Assembly (NCBI GenBank): GCA_964486455.1
Contig: CAZAMP010000007.1
Coordinates: 42,934-106,933 of the forward strand
Direction of reading: 5' to 3'
Length of the DNA stretch: 64,000 bases
From: CAZAMP01 sp964486455
GTDB taxonomy: Bacteria > Eisenbacteria > RBG-16-71-46 > CAZAMP01
Made by a program: the position numbers and the translations under genes. Under the pieces are notes generated by a model. It searched no databases, was not told where the DNA came from, and was given only the letters and a program-made list of their open reading frames with translations. Positions 42,438 through 51,848 of this stretch are shown in pieces (the stretch's first letter is position 1; every line of letters begins with the position of its first letter).

Positions 42438-43586
42438 TCACGCGTGGACCTCCCTCCGTGACGTCGCGATGCCGCGGTAGAGTGTGGCGTAGGCGTCGAC
42501 CATCGCGGCCAGCCCGAAGCCGGATTCGATGCGATGCCGGGCGCGCCGCCCGAGCTCCGCGCGCGCGCGCCTGTCGAGCGCCACGATCTCCCCGAGCGCG
42601 TCCGCGAGCGCCGCGGCCTCCTCCCGCGGAACGATCCGTCCGGTATCACCGATGAGCTCCCGAGCGGCGCCGACATCGGTCGCCACGCACGGCACGCCGC
42701 ACGACATGGCCTCGCCGACGATCAGGCCGAATGATTCGCTCCTGGATGGCAGACACCCAACATCCAGCGCCGTCAGAAGTCTAGGCACATCATCCCTCTC
42801 ACCGAGAAGCGTGCAGCGCTGCGTCATCCCCGCGCTCTTGACCCAGCCGGCGAGCGCACCGTTCTGCCACGTGACATCGCGTCCGCAGAGAAGCAGATGA
42901 AGGAGCGGCAGATGGGAGTGCAGACGGGAGATCGCTTGGAAGAAGCCACGATGATCCTTCGCGGGATCGAAGCGGCCGACGACGCCCACGAGCACCGCGT
43001 CGTCAGGGATTTCGAGCTCGCGCCGAACCTCGATGCGCGCCGTCGGATCCGGTCGGTAAACGGCCGTATCGATTCCGTTCGGGATGACGATCACCTTGGA
43101 AGCCGCGTAGCCGGCCTCCACGTGCCTCTCCCGACAAGTATCCGATACACACACGATTGATCTGGGGAGGAAACTGGAGAAAGCTCCCCCGAGCCCGGCG
43201 ATGAAGCGGTTCACCCGTCCGATCGACCACGACTTCGGATCGCCGTGGTGGATCCCCCACACGACGGGAATACGACCCGACATCGCCGCCGCGGTCCCTC
43301 CCATGAGGTTGGCGTGATACATCCAGGTGTGAACGAGATCGGGTCGGGCGCGGCGAAGATGTCGGACCAACGACGGCACGCCGCCCAGTCCGGGTCGGGC
43401 GCGGCTCAGATCAAGTGCGGTCGTATCGATTCCGAGCGCAGCGATCATTTCCCCGACCGGTCCCGGCCCTTTGAGCGCGACGACATCGCAGGAGAACTCG
43501 GACCGTGGCAGGCGGGACAGCAGGCGATGGAGCATCATCTCCGCCCCGCCGCGATCGAACGTGTTAGTGATGTGAGTGATCTTCAC
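42438..43586 (-). CDS. GT4-family glycosyltransferase
   Basis: 382 residues from GTG 43586, chosen because VKITHITNTFDRGGAEMMLH is the usual first strand; the frame extends to 43664 without support. Features: PDLVHTWMYHANLMGGTAAA, VVWGIHHGDPKSWS, VIVIPNGIDTAVYRPDP, VGVVGRFDPAKDHRGFFQAI and the donor-site CLPSRSESFGLIVGEAMSCG. It is close in type to the next gene, suggesting sequential sugar additions in one pathway. The 200 bases upstream (43587-43788) include an AT-richer patch that may hold the promoter of these two genes and pgpA. Confidence 0.9.
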   Translation of the reverse strand: MKITHITNTFDRGGAEMMLHRLLSRLPRSEFSCDVVALKGPGPVGEMIAALGIDTTALDLSRARPGLGGVPSLVRHLRRARPDLVHTWMYHANLMGGTAAAMSGRIPVVWGIHHGDPKSWSIGRVNRFIAGLGGAFSSFLPRSIVCVSDTCRERHVEAGYAASKVIVIPNGIDTAVYRPDPTARIEVRRELEIPDDAVLVGVVGRFDPAKDHRGFFQAISRLHSHLPLLHLLLCGRDVTWQNGALAGWVKSAGMTQRCTLLGERDDVPRLLTALDVGCLPSRSESFGLIVGEAMSCGVPCVATDVGAARELIGDTGRIVPREEAAALADALGEIVALDRRARAELGRRARHRIESGFGLAAMVDAYATLYRGIATSRREVHA

Positions 43587-43788
43587 GTGTGACGCTCTGG
43601 CCCACCCGGTTGTGACGCGGCTCGTGTCCATGGAAGACGCACGGACGAGACAATCTGTGCCCACGGGTGCACAAATATCGCATAGATCTCTCTACTTCGA
43701 TAGACCAAGAAAGGACACCCGGAGTTCGACGGGCGGAACGTCGTCATCGTGTCACGACGCGACCCCATCCATCGTGAGGGAGCTCGGG

Positions 43789-46293
43789 CTAGCCGTGCGC
43801 CACCACCGTCCCCGCCGCGGCTTTCGCGACTACCTTCCGATAGACTTCCTTCGGCCACTTCCGTGTGCGATCGACGGTGAGGATATCGCGCTCGATCGAG
43901 ATTCCGAAGAGGCGTTCGTTTTCTTCGAGGTGCGGCCGGATGACTTCCCAGTCGGCCTGGTCGAAATCGACGAAGCCCGCGCCGTTTAGCTGGTCGTCGG
44001 TCATGCGGCGGTAGGGGTCGTTGACGTAGCCCGCGCCGCCCGACGCGAGGCCGAAGAAGTTCCCGCCGGGGAAGCGGTCGTCGAGACCCAGGAACTCGCC
44101 GTGGACGTTCACGCGAAGCCCGTTGATGATAAGGAACCCGCCGCCGATCTCGGCGCCGGCCATGAACGACTCCGCCGCGTAGTCGAGACAGGTGCCGTTG
44201 ATGATCGCGCGGATGCTGCCGACCGAGTTGATGAGCGGCCGGCCGCCGGTGTTGCCGAGCACGTAGGCCGTCCCGCCCTTCGCCCCGTAGAGAAACGTCT
44301 GCCCCACGTCTCCGAAGATCGTGAGCGTGCCGCTACACATGATCTGTCCGACCTGGTCCTGCGCGTTTCCGTGGACGATAATCTCCGCGCCGTCGAGCCC
44401 GCTACCGAGATAGTCGCCCGGCGTGCCGTAGCAGTCGATCCGCACACCGTCGGAGCCCGCCCCCAGGCCGCACCCAATGAAACGGTCGCCGCGCAGGCGA
44501 TAGACCTTGAACGTCCGAAAACCCGCCCGATAGGCCCGAACGACGAGTCGCACCACGGCGCGATCGCCTTCCGGTGGAAATCCGGAGGCGTCGATTACGA
44601 GCACCGCGTCGTCACGGTGCGGGGTGAAGTCGGTGTCCCAATCCTCGAAGCGCGCGCGTCGGTATCGTCCGCTCATCTCGGTGCCCACGAGCGGGCAGTG
44701 GTCGAATAGCCGATCGATGGCGGCGTCGATCCGCGCGAGAAGCCAGTTACGCTTCTTCTTCGCGATGCGGTAGCGACGGTCGCGCATGCGCGTGAGGCAC
44801 GTGAGCGCACGGTAGCGATGGTCGTCGTCCTCGACCGCCTCCTGCACCAGCCGGTCGATCACCGACGCCACGTCGTCGTAGCTACCGGTCGCGACCTCGC
44901 GCACGAACCAATCGAAGATCTCCTTGCCGGTGCCGCCCTTCCGCTCGTCCATCGCCGACGCGATCATGGGCGGCATCTCCGGCTTCGAGGTCAGCCAGCC
45001 GGCGGGCGGATCCGGAACATCACGCGCGCCGGTCACCTCCTTGCCGAACTTATCGGTGCAGCGAAGCTCCCGCGATCCGTTCCCGGACGGCGGGTCGACG
45101 GTGAAGATGTAGGCGCCGCCGTCGGTGTGGCTTCCGCCGCGCGACGACCAGTACGTGTCGGCGACGGGACAAATGCTGTTGTCCTCGGCCGCGAGCCCGC
45201 CCAGGAACGTATCGATCGCCTGCTTCTCGCTCGCGACGCACGCGATGCGCACGTCGCCTTCGGAGATCGAGAAGACGTGCGGGCGAAGCATCGACGTATC
45301 GGTGATCCCGATGAGCTGAACGGCGTCGTCATCCGGAAGTGACCGCGCGATGATGAAAAACCACGGGCCATCGGGTGAACCGTGCACATGTGCGGCGCGA
45401 ACCGCGCGATAGAGACGCTGCGATCGTTTGGGCAATAGATCGAAGTCGCGCTCCGACGTGGGCGCGATCGCCTCGATCGTGAGCTCCAACGGGTAGCCGA
45501 GCGTACGATCGTAGTAGTCGAAGAGCAGCACCGCGACCTCGGTGTCGGTCAAGAAGAGCGGATGGATCTTTCGCGCCGCGAGATACTCGCGCACGGCGTA
45601 GTAGTTCGCGAGGTCGCCGTTATGGACGAGCGCTTCGTGAAGTCCCGCGAACGGATGCGCACCGCCCGGATGCCAGACGCGCCCGCGCGTCGGATAGCGC
45701 TGGTGACCGATCCAGACGTGCGCCGGGAAGTCGTCGAGCTTGTAGTAACGAAGCACGTCCTCCGCGTAGCTTACGGCCTTCAGCACCATCATGTTCTTGC
45801 CGTGCGAGAGAACGAACGCGGCCTTCTCGTCGACGTCCGCGTAGTATTCGCGGTTCAACTGATAAGTGTTTCGGTAGACGAGCTCTTCCTCGGCCTTCTC
45901 GTGATCCGAGTAACCATAGTCACGCATGAAGACGTGGAGCGTCTGGTCGTTTCGACGGACGAAGTAGCGCCACACCTCGGGCGGTGTCACCTCGAGCCCG
46001 GGCACGTCGCGCACGTCGTCCACCTGCTCCTGGCGGACGATGTCTTCCACGTGGAAGACGTCGTGGACGAACTTACGCTCGACCTCTTCGCGAACCGCCG
46101 GGTTCAGGTAGCCGATCTGAAGCGCGTAGAGATCCTTGTGCTCCGGGAAGCAGCCCGCGACCGCTATTCCGCCGCCCTTGCCGTTACCCCGATTGTGCAT
46201 CTGGGTGCACGGCGAGATGAGATGTCGGCCCGGAAGCGGACGGCTACTCGCGAAACCGAGTACGCCGCAACCGCCCTCGCACTCGCGCTTCAT
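43789..46293 (-). CDS. Glutamate-synthase-like fusion: class II glutamine amidotransferase + GXGXG domain
   Basis: 834 residues from ATG 46293, which overlaps the upstream stop (ATGA) with GGAGGAG six bases ahead; the open frame further upstream lies inside that gene. The amidotransferase half starts EGGCGVLGFASS, where Cys9 is the likely nucleophile after processing, then MHNRGNGKGGGIAV, WIGHQRYPTRGRVWHPGGAH and EALVHNGDLANYYAVREYL. The C-terminal ~230 residues are the GXGXG right-handed helix of glutamate synthase (IDCYGTPGDYLGSGLDGAEI, IFGDVGQTFLYGAKGGTAYV, GAEIGGGFLIINGL). This joins the archaeal-type GltB1 and GltB3 functions in one chain but lacks the FMN domain, encoded next door. Glutamine supplies ammonia. 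Confidence 0.85.
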   Translation of the reverse strand: MKRECEGGCGVLGFASSRPLPGRHLISPCTQMHNRGNGKGGGIAVAGCFPEHKDLYALQIGYLNPAVREEVERKFVHDVFHVEDIVRQEQVDDVRDVPGLEVTPPEVWRYFVRRNDQTLHVFMRDYGYSDHEKAEEELVYRNTYQLNREYYADVDEKAAFVLSHGKNMMVLKAVSYAEDVLRYYKLDDFPAHVWIGHQRYPTRGRVWHPGGAHPFAGLHEALVHNGDLANYYAVREYLAARKIHPLFLTDTEVAVLLFDYYDRTLGYPLELTIEAIAPTSERDFDLLPKRSQRLYRAVRAAHVHGSPDGPWFFIIARSLPDDDAVQLIGITDTSMLRPHVFSISEGDVRIACVASEKQAIDTFLGGLAAEDNSICPVADTYWSSRGGSHTDGGAYIFTVDPPSGNGSRELRCTDKFGKEVTGARDVPDPPAGWLTSKPEMPPMIASAMDERKGGTGKEIFDWFVREVATGSYDDVASVIDRLVQEAVEDDDHRYRALTCLTRMRDRRYRIAKKKRNWLLARIDAAIDRLFDHCPLVGTEMSGRYRRARFEDWDTDFTPHRDDAVLVIDASGFPPEGDRAVVRLVVRAYRAGFRTFKVYRLRGDRFIGCGLGAGSDGVRIDCYGTPGDYLGSGLDGAEIIVHGNAQDQVGQIMCSGTLTIFGDVGQTFLYGAKGGTAYVLGNTGGRPLINSVGSIRAIINGTCLDYAAESFMAGAEIGGGFLIINGLRVNVHGEFLGLDDRFPGGNFFGLASGGAGYVNDPYRRMTDDQLNGAGFVDFDQADWEVIRPHLEENERLFGISIERDILTVDRTRKWPKEVYRKVVAKAAAGTVVAHG

Positions 46294-47987
46294 CGTTCTC
46301 CTCCGCTCCGCGCCGATCCGACGAAGTCGAGATGACGGAGCACGTCGGTACGACCGCGGAGTTCGCGGATCGACCGCATGCCCAGGCGCGTCAGGATGTG
46401 CGCCAGCTCGCGCGCATATGAGTGATAGAGGTTCACGATCCGCTTCGCCCCCCACGCCGGCCCGACGAACGGCGAGAGCACCGGATCGGTCGTCGCGATC
46501 CCCCGCGGACAGCCTCGCTGGTACTCGCAGTTGCGACACACGACGCACTCGAGCGCGATGAGCTCCGCAGTCCCGATCACCACGCCGTCCGCGCCCAGCG
46601 CGATCGCCTTGGCGATGTCGTGGGCCGATCGGATTCCGCCCGACGCGATAAGCGTGACGTCGTCGCGGATCCCCTCGCGCGAAAGGAAGTCATGCGTCTT
46701 GGGGATGGCGTACTCGATCGGCATCGCGATGTTCTTCTTTGCGATCTCCGGTGCCGCACCCGTCCCGCCGTAGCCGCCGTCGAGATGAATGATGTGCGCG
46801 CCCGCGTAGTACGAGCCGACCGCGACCATGTCGACGTCGGACGGAGTGGAGACCTTCACACTTACGAGCGCCGCCGGATTGATCGCGAAGATCCAGTCGA
46901 CGTGCTTCTTGTGGTCCTCCACCGAGTAGACCGAGTGGAACGGGAACGGGCTGAAGAGACTTCGATACGGGACCGACTGCCGCTGCTTGGCGACGATCGG
47001 GTTCACCTTCGACGCAAGGAGATGCCCGCCGAGGCCGGGCTTCGCCCCCTGCGCGTATTTGAATTCGACGACCGGCGCGCGTCCGATAGTCTCTTCGGAC
47101 ACGCCGAATAGGCCCGTCGCGACCTGCGTGATGACGTTGTCCGCGTACGGCACGAGTTCGTCGGGGAAGCCGCCCTCGCCCGTGCACGTGAGCGTGCCGA
47201 GATGCTTCGCGGCCGTCGCGCGCGATAGCATGGTCTGCACGCCGATCGATCCGTACGACATCCCGCCACCATAGATGGGGAGCGAGATGGTGAGATCGCG
47301 TCCGACGCCGCGGCGGTTCAGCGGTATCGATAGATCGACGCCAAGGTCGGGCATCGGTGGAAGCTCGGTTGAGGCGTCGTCTACGGTGTCGCCCGTGTCG
47401 GCGCCTCGCGCGCCCTCCGTCACTGAATCAATAGCGTGCCCCGCGGGGCACTCGATCTCGCTGAAGCGCTTGAGCGCCGCCACGGGGCTGGCACCCTGAA
47501 CGGGAATCGCTTCGTGGCGCCGAGCGTGAACCGGCACCGCCGGCAGTTTGGCGATCGGCTCGAGCGGCACCTCGGGGGCCACGACGCGCATGCGATCGAA
47601 GCCGCCCTCGGATCCACCGATGCTTCCGTCCTCTTCGTAGGACGGCGGCTCTCCGGTCTCCGCGCGGCGATAGGTATTGAGAATGAGCTCTGGTGTCCAG
47701 CGCTTGTCGCCGAGGGCCGCGATCTGCGGCGACTCGGTTACGGTGAGCGCAGACATGGGACACGTCTCGACGCACCCTTCCGGCGTCTCGGCGCAGCTCG
47801 GACCGACGCATCGGTAGCTCTCGGGACGCGCCATCTTGTTCTGCCCCGGTCGACGGAAGTGCACGTTCGTGGGACACACACGCTCGCACATGCCGCACGT
47901 GATGCACGCGTCGCCGCGCGTCACGAGGTAGCGGGCGATCGGACGCCAGATGCCGGTGACACCAACCTTGTTCGTGGGGACGCCCAT
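46290..47987 (-). CDS. FMN-binding glutamate synthase domain protein with N-terminal ferredoxin (GltB2-like)
   Basis: 565 residues. The N-terminal ferredoxin module has CITCGMCERVCPTN and GPSCAETPEGCVETCPM. The FMN domain follows: SLPIYGGGMSYGSIGVQTML, CTGEGGFPDELVPYADNVIT, VEFKYAQGAKPGLGGHL, IIHLDGGYGGTGAAPEIAKK, LIASGGIRSAHDIAKAIALG and GADGVVIGTAELIALECVVC, then the cluster-binding CVVCRNCEYQRGCPRGI. In glutamate synthase this part reduces the 2-iminoglutarate formed from 2-oxoglutarate and ammonia. Its start shares one base with the upstream stop (TAATG), and its stop overlaps the amidotransferase-GXGXG gene. All key FMN loops are present. Confidence 0.88.
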   Translation of the reverse strand: MGVPTNKVGVTGIWRPIARYLVTRGDACITCGMCERVCPTNVHFRRPGQNKMARPESYRCVGPSCAETPEGCVETCPMSALTVTESPQIAALGDKRWTPELILNTYRRAETGEPPSYEEDGSIGGSEGGFDRMRVVAPEVPLEPIAKLPAVPVHARRHEAIPVQGASPVAALKRFSEIECPAGHAIDSVTEGARGADTGDTVDDASTELPPMPDLGVDLSIPLNRRGVGRDLTISLPIYGGGMSYGSIGVQTMLSRATAAKHLGTLTCTGEGGFPDELVPYADNVITQVATGLFGVSEETIGRAPVVEFKYAQGAKPGLGGHLLASKVNPIVAKQRQSVPYRSLFSPFPFHSVYSVEDHKKHVDWIFAINPAALVSVKVSTPSDVDMVAVGSYYAGAHIIHLDGGYGGTGAAPEIAKKNIAMPIEYAIPKTHDFLSREGIRDDVTLIASGGIRSAHDIAKAIALGADGVVIGTAELIALECVVCRNCEYQRGCPRGIATTDPVLSPFVGPAWGAKRIVNLYHSYARELAHILTRLGMRSIRELRGRTDVLRHLDFVGSARSGGER

Positions 47988-49504
47988 TACGTGGTCCCCC
48001 CTTTCGAACGCTCCGCGTCATCGGGCATCGGCTCGTCCAACGCCAGCGACGGCGCGACCTCGGACGAGGCGAAGATGCGCGCGAAGATCTCGTCGTCGAG
48101 ATCAGTCTTCTTCATGGCGCGTCCCATCTCGCCGCGGAGACGGCTCACCTCGCGTAGACCCATGGCACCCAGGATTTCGAGGAGCTGGTTGTGCCACGAC
48201 GCCATGAGGTTCACGATGCGGCGCGTTCCCCACGCCGGCTCGATCGTGTCGATGCTGCGCGGGCATTTCGCTTCGCGCTGACAATCGCCGCAGACCGTGC
48301 ACTCGAGTGCGATGAGCATCGGTATGTCCACCGCGACCGCGTCCGCGCCGAGGACGATCGCCTTCGGCACGCGCTCGGCGAATGTAATGTCGCCCGAAAC
48401 GATGAGACTCACCTGGTCGCGCAAATTCTCTTCGATGAGACGCCCGTGGATGATCGGGATGACGTCGGCGAGCGTCTCGAAATCCAGCTTGGGGCGCTCC
48501 TTCGGCCACGCCTCGTACGACGGTTTGTCCAAGGTATCCGGATAGACCGGCAGGTGAACGTGAATGGCGTCCACGGCCGCTCGGCTCAGCTCTTCCGCCT
48601 GGTTCTCCACGCCCTGGACGGCGGGAAGCCGCACGGCGATGATGAGATCGGGATTGATGTCCTTGAGACTCTTCGACAGCGACGCCACGCCGCCCGAGTA
48701 TCGAAGCTCCACAATGCTCCGCGACTTTGCCAGCTCTACTAACTCGGGCCAGGAGAGACGCGTCGGATCGACAAGCTCCATCACGTGATCACTTCGCGGC
48801 GAGACCGCTTCCGGGATGCGTCCGCGATCGATCACGGTGAACGTTCCCAGCTCGCCCGCGGCGCGGACCATCGCTTCGAGGACCGTTCCGTCCGGTGGCG
48901 CGAACGGCAGCCGATCGAAGAGGATCGGCAGCTTGATCTCGATCGTCGGCGGGATGTTCGTGAGCGGATCGCCGAACTCGTCGAATTCGAGATCGCACAC
49001 GTCGGTCGGCTTTCGTCCTAGATCGACGGAGGTCGAGATGTACTCGCGCCCGTGAATGCCGTCGCGCGTGGGACGGACGATCTCCGACATGTCCGTCCAG
49101 AGGCCGTCGAAGCCGGGACCCGTAAACGGACCGCCGTAGCCGCATCCCTGCACGGGGATCTCCCCCGCGCGCGCCTGGCGCATGAGACCGGTGATGACCT
49201 GACCGTCATAGATGTGATCGCCGAGATCGGCGAACTCGGGATTGAGATCGATGGTGAGCACGCCCTTCGGGCAGCCTTGAATGCACATGAAGCAGTTTCG
49301 GCAGAGATCGAAGACCGGATCCGCCATCTTTCGCGGATCGTCGGGATTGCGATAGTGCACATCGTAGAGACAAAGATGCGCGCACTTTCCGCAGTTGATG
49401 CAGCCGTCCTCGCGCGTGATCCGCCACTTGCCGGCCGGAGCGTAGTGCGGCTCCGCTGGCTGCGCGTTGATCAGGAATTTGGATCCGTAGCGACGACTAG
49501 CCAT
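47987..49504 (-). CDS. Degenerate GltB2-like paralogue with two ferredoxin clusters
   Basis: 505 residues, paralogous to the next gene. Two 4Fe-4S motifs open it (GCINCGKCAHLCLYDVHYRN; CRNCFMCIQGCPKGV). The barrel end resembles GltB2 (LIVSGDITFAERVPKAIVLG, then ADAVAVDIPMLIALECTVCG, then DCQREAKCPRSID). However, the FMN loops are gone: there is no GGGMSYGS motif (PILFDRLPFAPPDGTV instead) and no DGGYGGTGAAP loop (VHLPVYPDTLDKPSYE instead). It probably serves as an electron-transfer or structural subunit. The start overlaps the upstream FAD-oxidase stop by 8 bases, and its own stop shares a base with the next start. Confidence 0.78.
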   Translation of the reverse strand: MASRRYGSKFLINAQPAEPHYAPAGKWRITREDGCINCGKCAHLCLYDVHYRNPDDPRKMADPVFDLCRNCFMCIQGCPKGVLTIDLNPEFADLGDHIYDGQVITGLMRQARAGEIPVQGCGYGGPFTGPGFDGLWTDMSEIVRPTRDGIHGREYISTSVDLGRKPTDVCDLEFDEFGDPLTNIPPTIEIKLPILFDRLPFAPPDGTVLEAMVRAAGELGTFTVIDRGRIPEAVSPRSDHVMELVDPTRLSWPELVELAKSRSIVELRYSGGVASLSKSLKDINPDLIIAVRLPAVQGVENQAEELSRAAVDAIHVHLPVYPDTLDKPSYEAWPKERPKLDFETLADVIPIIHGRLIEENLRDQVSLIVSGDITFAERVPKAIVLGADAVAVDIPMLIALECTVCGDCQREAKCPRSIDTIEPAWGTRRIVNLMASWHNQLLEILGAMGLREVSRLRGEMGRAMKKTDLDDEIFARIFASSEVAPSLALDEPMPDDAERSKGGTT

Positions 49505-51635
49505 CTTTCTCCACCAAATCGAGCGCAGGCCCGCGCTGCACCGTCGTGCGGCGCTCGCCCCGGATCGGGTCTGACTCGAAAATCTCGGAATCGATCAGCC
49601 TGAGGTAACGCTCGTTCGTTCCCAGGCTGCCGACGAACGCGTTGATCTTCTCGGTCGGCTTTCCGTGAAGCTTTTCGAGAAGCTTCTCGATCTCTTCGTA
49701 TGCCTCGGTGAGCGGTATTCCCGTCTGGCAGATGTCCGTGCACGCGTTGCAGTAGACGCACTGAAAAACCCAGTCGGATTGCTCTTTGGTGACTTCCCAT
49801 CCGTGGAGCGCGCGGAGACCCACTTTGAGCTTCTGCCGACCGGTCGTGCCCTCATGCTCGGTGACCTGATACGCCGGGCACACGGCGACGCAGTTTCCGC
49901 AGTTTGTGCATTCCGCCGCCCAGCGCTCGATCGGGCTCTTGGCCGGAATTGGTCCCACGCCGGCGGCGCGTGCGATCTGACCGATGAGCCCGCTGATCGC
50001 GAGCATCGTGTCGGTGAGCCCCTTGAAGATGGCCGGGCGGAAGAAGATGCCCGGGATGTTCCAGAAGCGCGTGCGCGTGGAGTAGGTCTTTCGTGGGTTC
50101 ACCATTCCGTTCGGGTCGAACCGCCGCTTTGCCGCGAGACGATCGCGGCCGAGTTCTTTGGGATTGACGCTGCTGAAGAAGGGAACGTTCCAGATCCCGA
50201 CACCGTAGGGCCGGCCGCCGTGGCGGACGCCTCCGCGGGTGAGCATCTGGACGAGGAGCAGCAGGAACGCGTAGCGAAGCGGGCGGCGACGATCGCATGC
50301 GAACGAGACGATCGAGAGAAGGTCGTCGTTGCCTGCGCCGGCCTTGTCGCCCAGCACGGGCGTGGCTTCCAGGAGAAGCGCGATGCCGAAGCGCGACGCG
50401 AGACCGCGCGCGCGACGGATGAACTCGAGATAGTTGTCGAGCGGGATCAGATGCTCGCTCGCGAGCATGCTCGGTCCCAGGACCTGGACCCGCATCGGGT
50501 GGAAGCGTTCGTTCCAGAGATAGCTCGCGACGTGAAGCGGGGATTCGCTCTTGGCTTTGGGCAGCGCGTCTCGGGCACCGTCAAATGCTTTGAGCGTCTC
50601 GGTATCGGCGAAGTGGAGGAGCACGGCCGGCTCCTCGGGGACGATCTTGTGCGCCTTGTGCGCAATGTTCGCCTTTCGCGCCGAGTCGCGGTACGAGTGT
50701 GCCTCGTTCACGGCCTTCATGTGGGCCGCGTCCAGATACTTCGCGTGCTCGGGGCGGATGCCCTTCGCAAGCAACCCGCGGATGAAGATGATCGCGTCGT
50801 CGTCGCTCTCGAACGTGAGGAGCGTGGGTTCGCTCACAAGCGTTCGCGTGAGGAGCTTGAGCCAGACGCGCGTGATGAATCCGTACTGTCCCTCACTTCC
50901 GAACCAGATGTCGAAGTCGTCGCTGCCTTCTTCGAGGCGTGTGACCTCGCCATCGATCGTGACCACCTCGATGGCGTGAACCCATCGGCGAATGTGGCCG
51001 CGCCCGGTAGCGGCGAGTCCGTAGCCGCCCGTCGCGATCCAGCCGCCGACGGTTGCCATGCGGTTCGACGGGGTGACGGGTAGCATGAAGCCGCACGCGG
51101 AGACGTGCTCGTCGAGCATGCCCCAGCGGGCGCCTGGGTCGACTTCGATGACGGCGGTGGTGACGTCGGTTGCGGTGGTTCCGGCGGCGGCCTTGCCGGT
51201 GGCGTGGCCATTGCCGTTTCCATTGCCGTTTCCGCCGCCAGGGGTGATCTCCCCGATCTGATCCATCAGCGAGAGGTCGAAGACGATGCCGCAGGTCGTG
51301 GGCACAGCCCCGCCATACGCCCAAGAGCCTATACCCCTAGGGATTACGACGAGCTTGAAGCGGCGGGAGACCTCGCAGACTTTGCGGACTTCGTCGGCGG
51401 TTCGCGGCTGGACGACGACGTGAGGGGTCGTGCGGAAGAGCACGCGTTCGAGCCAAACAGGCACCTCGACCATGTCGCGGCTGTACATGCGCCGCGAGGC
51501 GTAGTCGGCGAAGACACGCTTCTCATCCAGGAGCGCGGATAGCTCTTCCTTGAGGCGTGCGACGACTTCGGCACGCTCAGGCGTGTCGCGATCCCTCAGC
51601 CGGTCGAGAAATGAGCCCGGACGCGGTTCCCGCAT
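49497..51635 (-). CDS. GlcD-like FAD oxidoreductase fused to a 4Fe-4S domain
   Basis: 712 residues. The FAD-binding type 4 domain (about 65-270) has TTPHVVVQPRTADEVRKVCE, VVIPRGIGSWAYGGAVPTTC and SNRMATVGGWIATGGYGLAA. A low-complexity Gly-Asn insert (GGGNGNGNGNGHATG) sits within it. The substrate-binding half follows, and the C terminus (about 585-690) has two cluster motifs, CTNCGNCVAVCPAY and CVYCNACTDICQTG. The family oxidises 2-hydroxy acids such as glycolate, D-lactate or D-2-hydroxyglutarate. It is the first gene of the four-gene glutamate-synthase-like operon, overlapping the next by 8 bases, so it may supply electrons or 2-oxo acid to the complex. Specific substrate unknown. Confidence 0.82.
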   Translation of the reverse strand: MREPRPGSFLDRLRDRDTPERAEVVARLKEELSALLDEKRVFADYASRRMYSRDMVEVPVWLERVLFRTTPHVVVQPRTADEVRKVCEVSRRFKLVVIPRGIGSWAYGGAVPTTCGIVFDLSLMDQIGEITPGGGNGNGNGNGHATGKAAAGTTATDVTTAVIEVDPGARWGMLDEHVSACGFMLPVTPSNRMATVGGWIATGGYGLAATGRGHIRRWVHAIEVVTIDGEVTRLEEGSDDFDIWFGSEGQYGFITRVWLKLLTRTLVSEPTLLTFESDDDAIIFIRGLLAKGIRPEHAKYLDAAHMKAVNEAHSYRDSARKANIAHKAHKIVPEEPAVLLHFADTETLKAFDGARDALPKAKSESPLHVASYLWNERFHPMRVQVLGPSMLASEHLIPLDNYLEFIRRARGLASRFGIALLLEATPVLGDKAGAGNDDLLSIVSFACDRRRPLRYAFLLLLVQMLTRGGVRHGGRPYGVGIWNVPFFSSVNPKELGRDRLAAKRRFDPNGMVNPRKTYSTRTRFWNIPGIFFRPAIFKGLTDTMLAISGLIGQIARAAGVGPIPAKSPIERWAAECTNCGNCVAVCPAYQVTEHEGTTGRQKLKVGLRALHGWEVTKEQSDWVFQCVYCNACTDICQTGIPLTEAYEEIEKLLEKLHGKPTEKINAFVGSLGTNERYLRLIDSEIFESDPIRGERRTTVQRGPALDLVEKDG

Positions 51636-51667
51636 CAGTTTCTGAGCCCCCGAAGTGGATAGACAAA

Positions 51668-51690
51668 CGCCCCCGCAACGTCCGGGGGCG
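51668..51690 (-). terminator. Strong GC hairpin in leader of the glutamate-synthase-like operon
   Basis: CGCCCCCG / CGGGGGCG is a perfect 8-bp inverted repeat with a 7-base loop; on the minus strand TTTGTCT follows. It lies 33 bases before the first ATG of the operon (51635), so it is either the terminator of upstream minus-strand genes or an attenuator in the operon leader. Confidence 0.5.
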
Positions 51691-51848
51691 CATTAGCACG
51701 CAGTATTTCGCTATGAACGTCCGCGGAGTATATCACTCCCTTTTTCTCGGCCGCAAAGTGCTATTCCATGAGAAGAGGGCGCGTGTGGGATCGGGGCGGA
51801 TGCTATCTGACTGGGGGGTGGGAAACAAGCGGACGCGGATGATGCGGA

